Below, piece by piece: positions 12,961-24,454 of a DNA stretch of 64,000 bases. The stretch lies in assembly GCA_024362935.1 (NCBI GenBank), contig JANCRA010000123.1:496001-560000 (forward strand), written 5' to 3'. The DNA comes from Setophaga petechia (lineage: Eukaryota > Chordata > Aves > Passeriformes > Parulidae). How positions within the stretch are numbered: position 1 is the stretch's first letter; each line of letters opens with the position of its first letter. The notes beneath the pieces were generated by a model. It searched no databases, was not told the origin of the DNA, and was given only the letters and a program-made list of their open reading frames with translations. Made by a program: the position numbers and the translations under genes.

Positions 12961-13382
12961 CAGTGCCATGGGTGCAGCTCACTGGGAAAAAGGGCCTTTT
13001 TCAGGGTGGTGTATTAAGATTCTGATCATGGCCCAGCTTTTGGTTTTTTAGCAGAGATAAATGGCAACTGTGCCATCTCCTGTTGCCTGCAGTATTTTAG
13101 AGGCTTTTTGTCTCATAAATAGCCTTGTCTTGACACTGGGGCATCATTTTGCTGCACGTGAGGCGTTTGAGCTTTGAAACCCCAGCCCAGCTCTTTTCTG
13201 TGAAAACCACACGAACACATCCACAAATCTCACTCTTTACAGCTTGTCACTCACACTTAACCTGCTTTAGAGCAGAGGTTTCCCTCAGCTGCAGATGAAA
13301 TATGCTTCACCTGTGACTGTTTTCAGAAGCACGAGGCACCCCTATGCCAGGGGCACCAAGGCTTGTTGCTCTCCTGGTTTGC

Positions 13383-13995
13383 TGTGAAAAACGCCAATCA
13401 GTTGGTTTTAAAATTTTAAAAGTTTAATAGTAATGAAATGGTTATAAAAATAGTAATGCAATTAGAGTAATAATAATTTGGGCAATTTGAATTAGGACAA
13501 TATGAGACAATAGAAACAAAGAGTTATGGACATTTGGATACCTTTTTCTGGGCAGCACGAGCTGAAAAAGGACCCACGTTAACAGAGGATTAACCCTTAA
13601 AAACAACAGCCTTTTGCATATTCATACATCTCATACATGATGCATAAATTCCATTCAAACACAGGATTCTGTCTGGGCAGTGTCAGCTTCTTCCTCTGAA
13701 TCCTGACAGCGCCTTCAAGGTGGGAAGGAGTTCATTTCTTCTGATAATGGAGAAATAAATTCTTTTTCTCTGAAAAATTTAGGTGTCCTGTGGCTGCTAT
13801 CTCACTGCAAGTCATTTCCTTAAAAAAAGTATCCTACATAGCATAGTTTCTATTTTAACATTTTGTTATGACCTAAAACTATATTTCACACAGTACTTAA
13901 GAGAATTAACACAGCATCACTTTCTAACACAACACATATAATATTCATTTTAATATTTGCAAAAAGCCAATCATAAAATAGGCATTTTTTTCACA
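13383..13995. mobile_element. Solo LTR (family A) with 5-bp target duplication
   Basis: TGTGAAAAAC to TTTTTTCACA, with 9-bp inverted ends, flanked by TTTGC at 13378-13382 and 13996-14000. A 5-bp duplication fits class III (ERVL-like) or class I elements better than family C. Confidence 0.9.
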
Positions 13996-14340
13996 TTTGC
14001 CAAGCAGAGTCTGTCCCTCTGGGTGCAGCAGGGCAGGAGCTCAGCTCAGCAGTTAATTTTTAACTTGCCTGTTGCTCCACGGTGTAGGGGAAGCTGCCAG
14101 GGAGGTGTTGCTGTTGACTGGAGCACCCTGTCCCACACACACAAACACAGCCAAGTGAGGGCTTGGCTTTGGACTCTGCTCCTGCCTGTGTGCTGGATTT
14201 CAGCAGGCACTGAAGGTCACAGTACTGGCTGTTCAGACTCTGGGAACATCCTCATCTGCTCCTGAACACTCTGCTCAGGTTGAGCCGGGCTGCTGGCTCG
14301 TTCCAACCCCATCTTTTCATCTTTGGAGAGATGGGGATGG

Positions 14341-14640
14341 CTGTTTGTTACTGTAGGACATGAAATAACATAAGGCACACACTGGTGTTCTCAAGGCAAA
14401 AAAGGGAAGTTTATTTTCTGACTCTAACATTTATAGATTTCCAAAAGTGACAGTGGATTGCAGGGTGACAGTGCCACCTCTCCAATGACACTGGACAAAC
14501 CAACAGCCCATCAAATTTCTCCTCCTCCATGAAAGAATTTAAAACAATGAGTAATTTACAGAAAGTGTGTGAGACAGTTCGTTCCAAGAATGTAAATATC
14601 AGAAGGCTTAGAAAATCTTTAAAAATCAAGGTGATGGGTG
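14341..14640. mobile_element. Family G LTR-like repeat
   Basis: Shares GGGAAGTTTATTTTCTGACT, AAAAGTGACAGTGGATTG and AGAAGGCTTAGAAAATCTT with 33.44-33.72 kb, and, inverted, with 10.44-10.58 and 11.12-11.17 kb. Confidence 0.7.
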
Positions 14641-14699
14641 TTTGATGAGGGGACAGAGGGTGGGACCTCTGTGTGGTCTGCTGTCACTGACACCCCCTT

Positions 14700-15295
14700 T
14701 GCTCTGGGCTTTCTCATTCCATCACTGTAGCCACATTTCTCTTCATAGACAAAAGCAAGGCACAGTTCTTCCCAATAATATTTCTGGGTTTCACATTCTC
14801 TGAACCTCAGAGAAAAAAAACACAATTCTTATCTCATTTGCTGTGCCTGTTTTTGTGCCAAAGTAAAATGCAATATGGAGATTGTTTGCCCAGAGTGATG
14901 ATGTTTGGTTTCCTTGGCCTGTCAGGGCCAAGTGTGTAGCCCCACATTTCTCTTCCCAGAGAAAAGCAAGGCACAATTCTTCCCAAGAATATTCTTATCT
15001 CATTTGCTGTGATTGTGTTTTGCAAAAGTAGAATGCAATAGGAGATTGTTCACCCACAGTGATGGTGTTTGGTTTACCCACAGTGATGATGTTGTGTTTC
15101 CTTGGCCTGTCAGGGCCAGGTGTGTGTGTGTGTTGAGACTGTTGGGTGACAATCATGAGATTCTGTGCAGTTGTGTGCAGGTTTGAGTGCTTGGCAGATT
15201 CAGTTTTAGATGTAAAGAATAATATAATTAAGTAATTAATTAGCCTTCTGAAAAGATGGAGTCAGATGCATCATTCTCTCTCCCCTCCTTGGGAT
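14700..15295 (-). mobile_element. Family I-related repeat, inverted, internally duplicated
   Basis: Contains, as reverse complement, the family I blocks TTGGCCTGTCAGGGCC, AATGCAATATGGAGATTG and CTGACTCCATC. Several blocks occur two or three times. Confidence 0.55.
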
Positions 15296-15751
15296 TGCCT
15301 GCAAATTCAATGCAGCACCTTGAGTTGCTCCCCAGTCTGTTAAGCCAGAGCTTCTGCCAAAAGTCTTCTCCTTAGTTTGTGTCCTGCCTTTCTGTGGCTT
15401 CTCCCCACCAGCAGTGCTAGTGTGGAACCAGCAGCACCCTCCCAGCACAGCTGCTGAGCAGGGCATTAGACCAGCTGGATAAAATTAGCTGTTCACCCGC
15501 ACGTTCCTCAGGATGCTGGGCCAGGGGACACCCAGTACAGCCAGCCTGACTCATGGAGAAGAATTAATGGAAACGCCCGGCTCCTGCAGGGAGGAAATTC
15601 CTTGAACAGCCTTTTCCTGCGTTTGTTGTGCTGGGGGCTGACAATGGGCTCTGCTCCTGGCCCGGAGCGCGGCGTGCGCCCCGCAGGCGCCGGGGCTGCG
15701 GCACCGGAGCTCAGGAAGGGCTGGTGACAGTGACAGGGACAGCACCACCCT

Positions 15752-16500
15752 TGTGGGAATCCATGGAATTAGAGAGGTTTGGGAAAGCTGCAAAAGGCAG
15801 GCCTCAGATACAGCAGAATTGAGAGTAGAGCTAAAGCAGCAGTTATGAAATAGGTCAGCAGAAAAAGTATTTAAAGTGTAGAAAAAGCAAGGGCAGATAG
15901 AGCAATAGGCTATGTATTAATGCTTGTCTGAATAGCCTTCTAAGCTGCAGAAAGTTTATGTAGCAAGATATTAAGAAGGTTAAAACTTAATAATGGAGCT
16001 CTGTGCAGGTATTGTATTTGAAATAAGCAAACATTGTTTAACCAAAGGTACCTGTGCTTATGGTGATTGGATAGAACTACTGTCAGTGTGCTTTTGCTTT
16101 GTGTGATTGGTCCCAAGATGCAGGAATTTGGGCATGCCTTGTCCTTTTTCCTTCTTCTTCTTGGCCTCCATCTTCTGGGTGATGATGGCTTTTTTTAGGT
16201 TGGTTTAGAGTAGAAGCTCACTGTCTAACATAGGTGATAGATATTGGGAAGTAATTGTAAATATTGTACACGTAGTTTTTAGTATAAAATATAACACCAC
16301 CCCAGGGGCAGGCAGAGTGCCTCTGTCTGACCTACTGAGCAGACCTCAGCAGGCCAGAGAAAGAATTTTATAGATAAGAAACAATAAACAACCTTGAGAA
16401 TGAGAACAGAAGAGCTCTGACTCCTTCTTCGACTGCTGGGCTGGGAAAAGAGACTTTAACACACCTCAGGGTCACTGTGAGCAGCAGAGATTCTGAGACT
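15752..16500 (+). mobile_element. LTR of mixed D/E type
   Basis: The left half matches family E (TGTGGGAATCCATGGAATT; CTGTGCTTATGGTGATTGG), and the right half matches family D as at 37.6 and 49.8 kb (TAGTTTTTAGTATAAAATAT; AACAATAAACAACCTTGAG). The AATAAA in the latter is the LTR poly(A) signal. Confidence 0.7.
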
Positions 16501-17104
16501 CCCCCACCTCTCAAACCCAAATTAATCTCTGGTATCCCCATGTGCAAGTATAGTTTCAACCAAAACATTAGGCTGTGATTCTAAAAATAGAAGTTAAACC
16601 CTTCTTACCTGCCCAGGGGAGGTTAAACTAGCAAGAACTGCTAATTCTTGCAGTGTGGGCAAGGGCCCTGGGATGGTTGGATATTTGTACCTCAAACTCT
16701 TTTTGGTCCATGTTCTGTGAGAATTCATTGCAGGTTTTGTTGAGCCTTTTGAGTGAGGCACGTTCCTGGAGCACAAACCTGCCAAAGCAGCAGACAGGCT
16801 ACAACCAAGGAAAAGTGCCTTTTTTCACTGTAAATATCCAATAATCACATAACTTCTTAGTAAGTGGCCTTTATTTATCAGGGATACCACTCAGACTAAT
16901 AATTTCAGAGTAATGAGACAAGAGGGACTATAAAATCCCCAAGTCAGCAGATGTTATGAATCATGTTATGCAAATCTTGTGAACAGGACTGTCTGGGCAA
17001 CCACTTCAGAGGGTGTGGATTTCAGTCTGCCACAAGCTTGGCTTCTGCCAGATTGGCTTCCTTCTTTCAAGGAAAGGCTGGTGGCAAATGCTGCCCAGGT
17101 CATG

Positions 17105-17925
17105 GGTAGCAAAGGGGAGCTGGGTTTGGTTTTGGGGACACAAAGGGTGACAAGGCTCTGTCAAATCCAGCATTGGCCCTGGCTGGGTTTGGTTTGGGGG
17201 CCCAGAGTGACAAGGCTCTGCCAAATCCAGAATTGGGTTTGGTTTTGGGACCCAGAGAGTGACAAGGCTCTGCCAAATCCATCACTGGCCCTGGCTGGGT
17301 TTGGTTTTGGGGACCCAGAGAGTCTCAAGGTTCTCATAAATGCAGCATTGGCCCTGCATGGGTTTGTTTTTGGGGGCACAAAGGGTGACAAAGCTCTGCC
17401 AAATCTAGCATTGGCTGGGTTTGGTTTTGGGGGCCCAGAGAGGGACAAGGCTCTGCCAAATCCAGAAATGGGTTTGGTTTTGGGACCCAGAGAGTGACAA
17501 GGCTCTGCCAAATCCATCACTGGCCCTGGCTGGGTTTGGTTTTGGGGACCCAGAGAGTCTCAAGGTTCTCATAAATCCAGCATTGGCCCTGCCTGTGTTT
17601 GTTTTTGGGGACCCAGAGAATGACAAAGCTCTGCCAAATCCAGCACTGGCCTGGCTGGGTTTGGTTTTGGGGCCCAGAGGGTGACAAGGTTCTCTCAAAT
17701 CCAGCACTGGCTGGGCTTGGATTTAGAGGCCCAGAGGGTGACAAGGCTCTGCCAAATCCAGCATTGGGTTTGGTTTTGGGGCCCAGAGGGTGACAAGGCT
17801 CTGCCAAATCCAGCATTGGGTTTGGTTTTGGGACCCAGAGAGTGACAAGGTTCTGCCAAATCCAGCATTGGGTTTGGTTTTGGGACCCAGAGAGTGACAA
17901 GGCTCTGCCAAATCCAGCACTCGTC
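17105..17925. repeat. ~52-62-bp minisatellite, 14 copies
   Basis: Units carry GGGTTTGGTTTTGGG, CCCAGAGAGTGACAAGG and CTCTGCCAAATCCAGCA; longer units add CCCTGGCT. Confidence 0.92.
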
Positions 17926-17929
17926 TTCC

Positions 17930-18710
17930 TGGGAGGGGAAATCACCATGCATCCCACTCCAGTTATAAATAATTACAATTGCCCGTTCTATTAGGTGACT
18001 TAAAAGATTATTTCCAGTCTCCCTGACTTATTGGCAATTTGGAGTTCTTACTGTAGGCAAGAAAAAACCTGTAGCTGGGCTATTGCTCTTCCAAGCTGCT
18101 TTATCTTTGTTGCTCTAAGCAGAGTCATGGGAATGTTTTTATCTAAACCATCAGGTTATTAGAGGACAGACGTATAAATAACCAGTCTTTGCTATTTTTA
18201 AGTACTTTCAGCATCGTCTATCATGATAGTACAGCACAACCTGCAGAAAAACAGCTCAGTTCTGCTGCCAGAGCTTTGTAACTTATTGCTGTTTCTTTGG
18301 GTGGTGAGGAGCCAGGCCCAGGCTCCTTCTCTGCTCTGCAGAAATGCCAAAGGCTGACAAGCAATGCTCCTGAACCATCATTTTCTACACCTTTCCTCAA
18401 TGCAGAAGTTGTTATTCTGCATTATTACAGAGGGGAAACTGACACTGGAGTTGATTGGAAATAAATTTGGTGGGGAAATGACATGGTTGCCATAGCAATT
18501 GTGGGCCAAGCTGGTGCTGGCAGGTGGGATGGGGGAGCCAGGGGCTGCTCCACATCCTGAGAATGGGCTGCCAAAGCCACATCAGGGGAATGAGGGAGAG
18601 GTGCAGGTAGTCTGCTCCTAAACCAGGCCTCTGTGAAATGACAAAAAAAGTCTAACCCCACCACTCCAGGAGAACTGAGCATTTCAGACAAGATAATTTA
18701 GATTTACTTC
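17930..18710. other. Intergenic, nothing recognised
   Basis: Unique sequence downstream of TCIM beyond its likely poly(A) site; no coding pattern. Confidence 0.5.
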
Positions 18711-18714
18711 ATAA

Positions 18715-20123
18715 TTTATTAGTTTTCACATCACTGTATGCAATAAATTATAGCCAATATAATATTAACATTGTCATAAAATATTGCCATGAAATAAGTA
18801 CTCATCTAATAGTGGCTGTCACCTACACAGAGAAGAACTGTAGTTATTATATTTAGATTTTTAGTGTTAGTGGTAAGTGAACATAATATTAGGGAACTTC
18901 ACAGTAAATTCAGGGAAATCTGTCATTATTATTGCTTCTGTGCAAACGACTTTTCCTGCACACACAGAGCTTGGCAAGGAAAGGCACAGCTGTGCAGAGT
19001 TAATGCATTCCCGGACAGCTGAACTCGCTGCACCACGCTGCCTTGGGGGCATTTCACAGATTCTGACCCTGACCAGCAGCTGGGAGCTCTCCAGAGCCCC
19101 CCACCAGCCACAGCAGCGGGGCTCAGGCTGAAGAGGCAGAGCAGATCTGTGAGCACCAAGTCCATCAGGAGTCCTGGGTGTGGGGGTTCCCCAGCTCAGT
19201 CCCATGGCTGCCCAGAGGAGCTCGTCTGCCCCAGCTGGGAGCTGCTCTGGCTCTGAGAGCCTCTGGCCACCAGGCTGCTGGTCACACTGGTGTGCTGTGG
19301 GCATTGATGCTGCTGGGCACAGCAGAGCTGCTGTGGGCACTGATGTGCCATGGGCACTGGTCCTGCTGGTCACACCAGTGCTGCTGTGGGCACTGATGGT
19401 GCTGGCCACACAAATGTGCCATGGGCACTGATCAGCCTGCTGGTCACACCAGTGCTGCTGTGGGCACTGATGGTGCTGGCCACACCAGAGCTGCTGTGGG
19501 CACCGATGTGCCATTGGCACCGATCCTTCTGGCCACACCAGTCCTTCTGGTCACACCAGTGCTGCCGTGGGCACTGATGCTGCTGTCCACACCAATGTGC
19601 CATGGGCACAGATGATCCTGTGGGCACTGGTCAGGTTGCTGTCCACACTGATGTGCTGTGGGCACTGATGCTGGTGGGCACACCAGTGCTGCTGGTCACA
19701 CCACAGCTGCTGGCCACACCAATGTGCCATGGGCACTGATCCTGCTGGCCACACCAGTGCTGCTGTGGGCACTGATCAGGCTGCTGTCCACACCAATGTG
19801 CCATGGGCACTGATCAGGCTGCTGTCCACACTGCTGTGCTGTGGGCACTGGTCCTGCTGTCCACACCAATGTGCCATGGGCACTGATCAGGCTGCTGTCC
19901 ACACTGCTGTGCCATGGGCACTGGTCCTGCTGGCCACACCGATGCTGCCCTGGGCACCGATGCCGCTGCCCGCAGTGATGCCGCTGTCGGCCCATGGTTT
20001 GCGGTGGAGCTGAAGCCCCGTGCGTGGGCTCTCAGCTCCCCAGGCCCACGGGGCAGCCGAGCATGCTGAGCGTGCTAGGAGCTCTCAAACAGTCCCGTCA
20101 CAAAGCGTTCTCCGTCCGCCAGC
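18715..20123 (-). other. TCIM: Probable TCIM 3' untranslated region with AATAAA
   Basis: From the TCIM stop codon to an AATAAA on the minus strand at 18720-18715 is about 1.4 kb, a plausible 3' UTR for this gene. The segment 18.7-18.95 kb is AT-rich and non-repetitive, as expected for UTR. The middle (19.26-19.99 kb) is a GC-rich minisatellite. Where the transcript really ends cannot be told from sequence alone. Confidence 0.4.
19255..19985. repeat. Minisatellite directly downstream of TCIM
   Basis: Tandem, imperfect repeats built from GTGCCATGGGCACTGAT, CTGCTGGCCACACCA and GTGCTGCTGTGGGCAC blocks in variable order. It starts about 140 bases past the TCIM stop. Open frames through it are a by-product of the repeat and not genes. 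Confidence 0.85.
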
Positions 20124-20444
20124 TCAGTGAACTTTGATGGAGTATTTCCGAAACGTCAGGAACTGCAGCAGTTTGTCTTTCCTCCTCTGCTTTAGCGCCA
20201 TCAGCGCTCTCGTTTTCTCCTCCATGTCCTGGTCGGTGGCGAGGATTATCTTGGCTCTCTCCTCCGCCTTTTTGTCGCCGGAGTTTCTGAAGAGTTTCTG
20301 CAGGGACGCCTCGTTGATGCTCTCGAAGATGTTGGCCGCGGCTTTCTTGCGCAGCGCGGTGTCGAAGCGGTACCCATGGAGCGAGGGGCTCACCCGCAGG
20401 GATGTGGACATGGCTGCAGTGCTGGAGCTCGTCTGTGCTTTCAT
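20124..20444 (-). CDS. TCIM: TCIM (TC1/C8orf4), transcriptional and immune response regulator, single exon
   Basis: An intact 106-codon reading frame, the same length as human TCIM. Recognisable blocks are MSTSLRVSPS near residue 12, FRNSGDKKAEERAKII in the middle, KTRALMALK after it, and the C-terminal RKYSIKVH, all nearly identical to the mammalian protein as I remember it. The protein is a small, basic, largely disordered nuclear factor known in mammals as a positive regulator of Wnt/beta-catenin signalling (it binds Chibby) and as an early-response gene. There is no intron, as in human. I chose the start at 20444 because it restores the family length; a second in-frame ATG lies 11 codons in. 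A TATA-like box lies about 50 bases upstream. The next recognised gene is the IDO gene about 18 kb away on the same strand, matching the human 8p11 neighbourhood. Confidence 0.96.
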   Translation of the reverse strand: MKAQTSSSTAAMSTSLRVSPSLHGYRFDTALRKKAAANIFESINEASLQKLFRNSGDKKAEERAKIILATDQDMEEKTRALMALKQRRKDKLLQFLTFRKYSIKVH

Positions 20445-20490
20445 CGAAGCTCTGCCGGCTCTGCCCTGCCGCTGTGCTGCCTCCAGGAGT

Positions 20491-20500
20491 GGTATTTAAA
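20491..20500 (-). promoter_or_regulatory. TATA-like box of TCIM
   Basis: On the minus strand this reads TTTAAATACC, about 50 bases before the TCIM start codon, which leaves room for a short 5' leader. The position relative to an intact single-exon gene is the only support. Confidence 0.45.
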
Positions 20501-20553
20501 GGCAGGCTGGAGGAAAAAGCCGGAGGGCTCCGGTTACAGCGGTGAGATCACGA

Positions 20554-20561
20554 TGATGTCA
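20554..20561 (-). promoter_or_regulatory. CRE/ATF-like site upstream of TCIM
   Basis: TGACATCA on the minus strand, one base from the palindromic CRE, about 55 bases upstream of the TATA-like box. CREB/ATF control would suit an early-response gene, but this is a single short motif. Confidence 0.3.
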
Positions 20562-20663
20562 ACACCCAACAGTCGCAGGCAAAGTTTAACATTTAAGTTG
20601 CCAACTTTCCTGTCGTGCGGACCAGATGAAAAGTCCTCTCTGCTGCTGGAAATCTTCTTTTTC

Positions 20664-20764
20664 TTCTGGAAATGTTGGGGGGTTTTGACCCATCACAGAG
20701 CGGGCTTCTGGAAATGTTCTTCTGGAAATGTTGGGGTTTTTTGACCCATCACAGAACAGGCTTC
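20664..20764. repeat. Short tandem duplication upstream of TCIM
   Basis: A block containing TTCTGGAAATGTTGGGG and TTTTGACCCATCACAGA occurs twice within about 100 bases, roughly 220 bases upstream of the TCIM start. Confidence 0.6.
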
Positions 20765-22023
20765 AGCCATGGGACTGAGCCAGCACAGCCCAAACTCCAC
20801 TGCTGCCCTTGCTGCATGTGAAAAGCACTGTGTGCACAGTGGATTATATAATAAACGAGTAAAACTCCAGGTGAGAAGTGCTGCAATGCCAGCGAGAGGC
20901 TGGAGCCTGTGCAAACAGCCAAGAACTTGGCTCTGTCTCCACTGCCAGCACTGCAAACCTGCTCCTGTCTGGACACGGGTTCCTTTCTGCTGCTTCCAGC
21001 AGATGTAACTGATCTTTAGTGCACACAGAGCTGCAGTTTCTGACTGACAAGTGTTGTCCCAAAGGCAGGTGATCCATAAAATCCCCTGAGATGACTTCCC
21101 TGGGTGTTACACCCTCAGCTGCGCTGGCAATGGGCTCAGGGAGAGCAAGAAATCTCAGTTTGCTGCCCTACTCCTGCCTCCAGTGTCCTTTTGCTTAAAT
21201 TTCGTGCTCATTAGAGCTGGAAAGAAAACTCACCTCTGCTCCACAAGGCTTTCCATACCACCCTTGGTCAATGACAAGCCCTTGGGCTGGGAGGACTCTC
21301 TCTTAGTCATGCAGGTCAGTTTTGGCTCCTGTGAGGAGCAGGGAGCTGCACTCCGTGTCCCTTTGGGTCCCTTCTCACTCGAGGGGCACTGTGGGCAGGG
21401 CACAGCTGCCAGCAAGGGGCTGGTTCTGCCCACCAGGGCTCCTGCTGGCCTCACACACCTGGGCTGAGCACAATCCAACCTGGCCCAGAATAGCTGTGGG
21501 TTCAAAAGTCACTTAAGGCCAGGAGCCAGAGATAAGTGTATTTTGGTTAATGTTTTAAAGCAGCCGGATGCTGCAGAGGCTCTGTTTGGTAAACTAGACG
21601 TTTGTTTACTGTTGCTGCTGACCCTGTTACTCATCCTGGCTGAAAGGCTCTAGGAGCAGCCTCTGCCCCCATCCCACTCAGACCAGGGGTTTCCCTTTTT
21701 TACCAGAGAGATGTGGAAATCACCTCTGACCACACTGAAGAGCAGATCCAAGGAAACATCACCCAGCTGCTTTTTACTCCACATTCCCTTTAAAACTTCA
21801 GCTCCTTTGGATGGAGGGAAGGGATAGGTCTGAGCCACACACAGGGGATATGTCTGGGCCTCTCTGGCACTCAGCAGGAGCAGTGAAGAGCTGAGCACAC
21901 CTGAAGCCTTTGTGTAGATGTTTGTGCTGGCTCAGAATGGAGAAGGGGATTGCCTGTGCCCTGTTGGTCACCAGGTGAACTGGCATGGGGCATTGAGAAA
22001 CTGAGACTCAGAACATCCTGTGA

Positions 22024-22195
22024 TACCTGAGAGATGTAACAGATAGATATGGATGATATAGATACAAATATATAGATGTATATATATATATATATATATC
22101 GATATATAGATATATAGATACATAGATATATAGACATATATATAGATACATAGATAGATATATAGATATATAGATATATAGATATATAGATACAG
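22024..22195. repeat. GATA/TATA-type microsatellite, first of a pair
   Basis: AGATAT and TA runs. The ~45 bases before it (CATGGGGCATTGAGAAACTG, ATGTAACAGATAGATATG) recur before the second array at 24.0 kb. Confidence 0.9.
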
Positions 22196-23399
22196 CAGGG
22201 CAGATTGCTCCTGAGCCCCAGAATAACTGCCAAGCCCAGCTCCAGCCAGGCTCAGATCAACTTCCAGCTGGCCAGGACTTGCCAGGCTTCTTTCCTTAGG
22301 AAAGGGAGTGGCCCCATTTCAGTGTCTGGCCACTTTTCTACCTGGGACTTGGGACTTGGTGCTGCTGGGCACATCCTGAAACAGCCCTGAACCCTGCAGT
22401 GCCCATATCCTGCCAGGACATGGGTTTCCTCAGTGCTGCCAGGACTTTGCTCTGCCATGAGCTCTCTCTGCACGTGCCATCCCTTCCTGTGGTTCTGTCA
22501 TTGTGTGAGTTACTTTTTACAAGTTTTTCACAATTCCTTTTGTATGGGCTGGGTGTTCCATGCTTCAGTGTGTAAACAACAGCTTTGCAAGTCCCTGGGA
22601 TTCTTCTCCCACCAGCCAGACGTGCAGCCTCTCACCTTGCCATGGCCCTGCCAAAAATTGGTGAGACCAATTCGTCAGCTGCTCGTTCAACATTTGCAGG
22701 GCTGATAAATCCACCCTGAAAATAGAACAGTTTTGGTGTGGCTGCCTGGAAAAGATCTCATGGTTTATAGGCTGTGCTACCATGAAATGTGATGGGGCAG
22801 CAGAAGGAAGCAGGGCCACATGTGCTGCCCAACCCTCTCTGCTCAGAGCTGCACTGAGGGGTAAATCTGCCCAAAACACGTGCCTGGGTGAAATCCTCCA
22901 AGTGCTTTTCTTCACAGGACAGATAACACAGTGTCAGGGCACTTGGGGCAAGATTCAGTGCCAGGAGATCAGCCAAGATCTTGTGGGCTGAAGAAAACAA
23001 ATCCTTTTTTTTGTCCCCTGGTCAAAAAGCAAGAGCTGAGGCAGGTTCACGTGCGCCTTGTTTTCACCACTCCCACTGCACATGGAATCACTCTGCAGGT
23101 ATTTGCAGAGATGTGGCTGACAGCATAAATTAGCAATATCTGGGGAAGATACAAGCTCAGAAAAGTATCTGCCATGGAAACCGAGACTAAAGCTGATGCT
23201 CTAGGAGTAAGACATCAAAAAGCTGCCAAGATCAAGCACGCGTTCCTTGTGAGCTCATCTCGCACAGAGCAGTAACAAATGTCTTTGCCCCTTCAAGCTT
23301 CTCTGCCCACTTTGTATAAATTTAGTTGTGCTTGGCTCTGACAGAGCGATGAAGCATGCCTCGTCTGGTTTTTTTCCAGTAATTCTTGTTTATATGGGT

Positions 23400-23640
23400 G
23401 CTTTAATACTGCTTTCCCAGTAATGCCTAGGAGGAATTATTCATGTGTTGGATTGGAGAGCAACTTCAGAGAAGATGTGATTTCTATCATCGTTCTCCCG
23501 CTATTCTTGTGTAATTGCTTTGTGAGACGCAAACGCTCCATTTCACCCGTTAATGGGAGGATTAATTCCCATCCCCACCGTCTGCAGAGAGGCACAGCCA
23601 CATCTCTAATTGTGCTCTGCTTCTTCTCCCGGCGTGGCGG
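23400..23640. other. Possible conserved non-coding element
   Basis: Unique, balanced-composition DNA with several homeodomain-type ATTA/TAAT cores (GGAATTATTCATG, CCCGTTAATGGGAGGATTAATTCCC, TCTAATTGTG), unlike the repeats around it. No coding pattern. The call rests on texture only. Confidence 0.25.
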
Positions 23641-23999
23641 GCCCGGGGTGCTCTGGATGGGGATGGTTCTGCTGCCAGGAGAGCCCCGGGACTGGGCAGG
23701 GAGCTGGCAGCCCCAGGGCAGGAGCTGGAGGGAGCTGGGGCAGCCACAAACTCCTGCAGAGAGCTGGCTTTGCCTTCATGCAACCTCCAAAAGCGCTCCA
23801 AAGAAGGCAATCCGGGATGCCTGGCAGCTCCCTGGGGCATGTTCTGCATAGTTTTCCCTCCACTGGCTGCTGCCAAAGCCTGCACGGTCTGGAGCATCCA
23901 TTTGGGGTCAGAGGATGCAGCAGCACCCATGGAGCATCCGTGCTGCCCAGCCCTTCCCAGGCATGGGGCATTGAGAAACTGAGACTCAGAATGTCCTGT

Positions 24000-24452
24000 G
24001 AGATGTAACAGATAGATATGGGTGATATAGATATAGATACAGATATAGATATATATATAGAGATAGAGATATATTAGATAGATATATAATAGATATTATT
24101 ATATATATTATTATATATAGATATATAATATATATTATATCTATTTATATCTATCTATATATCTGTAATATATAGATAGATAGATATAGATATAAATATA
24201 CATAAATATAGATATATAGATAGATATAAATAGATATAGATATATAGCTATAGTTATAGCTATAGATGAAGATGATAGATATAGATGTAGATAAATATGA
24301 TAGATATAGATAGATATATAGATATATTGCTATAGATATAGATATATAGATATATAGAGATATATAGGTATAGATATAGATATAGATTATATAGATATAG
24401 ATAAATATGATATAGATATAGATTAGATATAGATAGATATAGGTAGATATTT
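24000..24452. repeat. GATA/TATA-type microsatellite, second of a pair
   Basis: About 450 bases of AGATAT variants with the same left flank as the array at 22.0 kb but a different right flank. Confidence 0.9.
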
Positions 24453-24454
24453 GC

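Noticed and set aside
919..13995. Two family A LTRs in the same orientation as the ends of one provirus
   Set aside because: 12 kb apart, the right one has its own perfect 5-bp target duplication, and the DNA between is minisatellites and other LTRs with no retroviral genes.
17006..17957. Several overlapping frames of 85-172 codons
   Set aside because: Produced by the ~55-bp minisatellite; equal on both strands.
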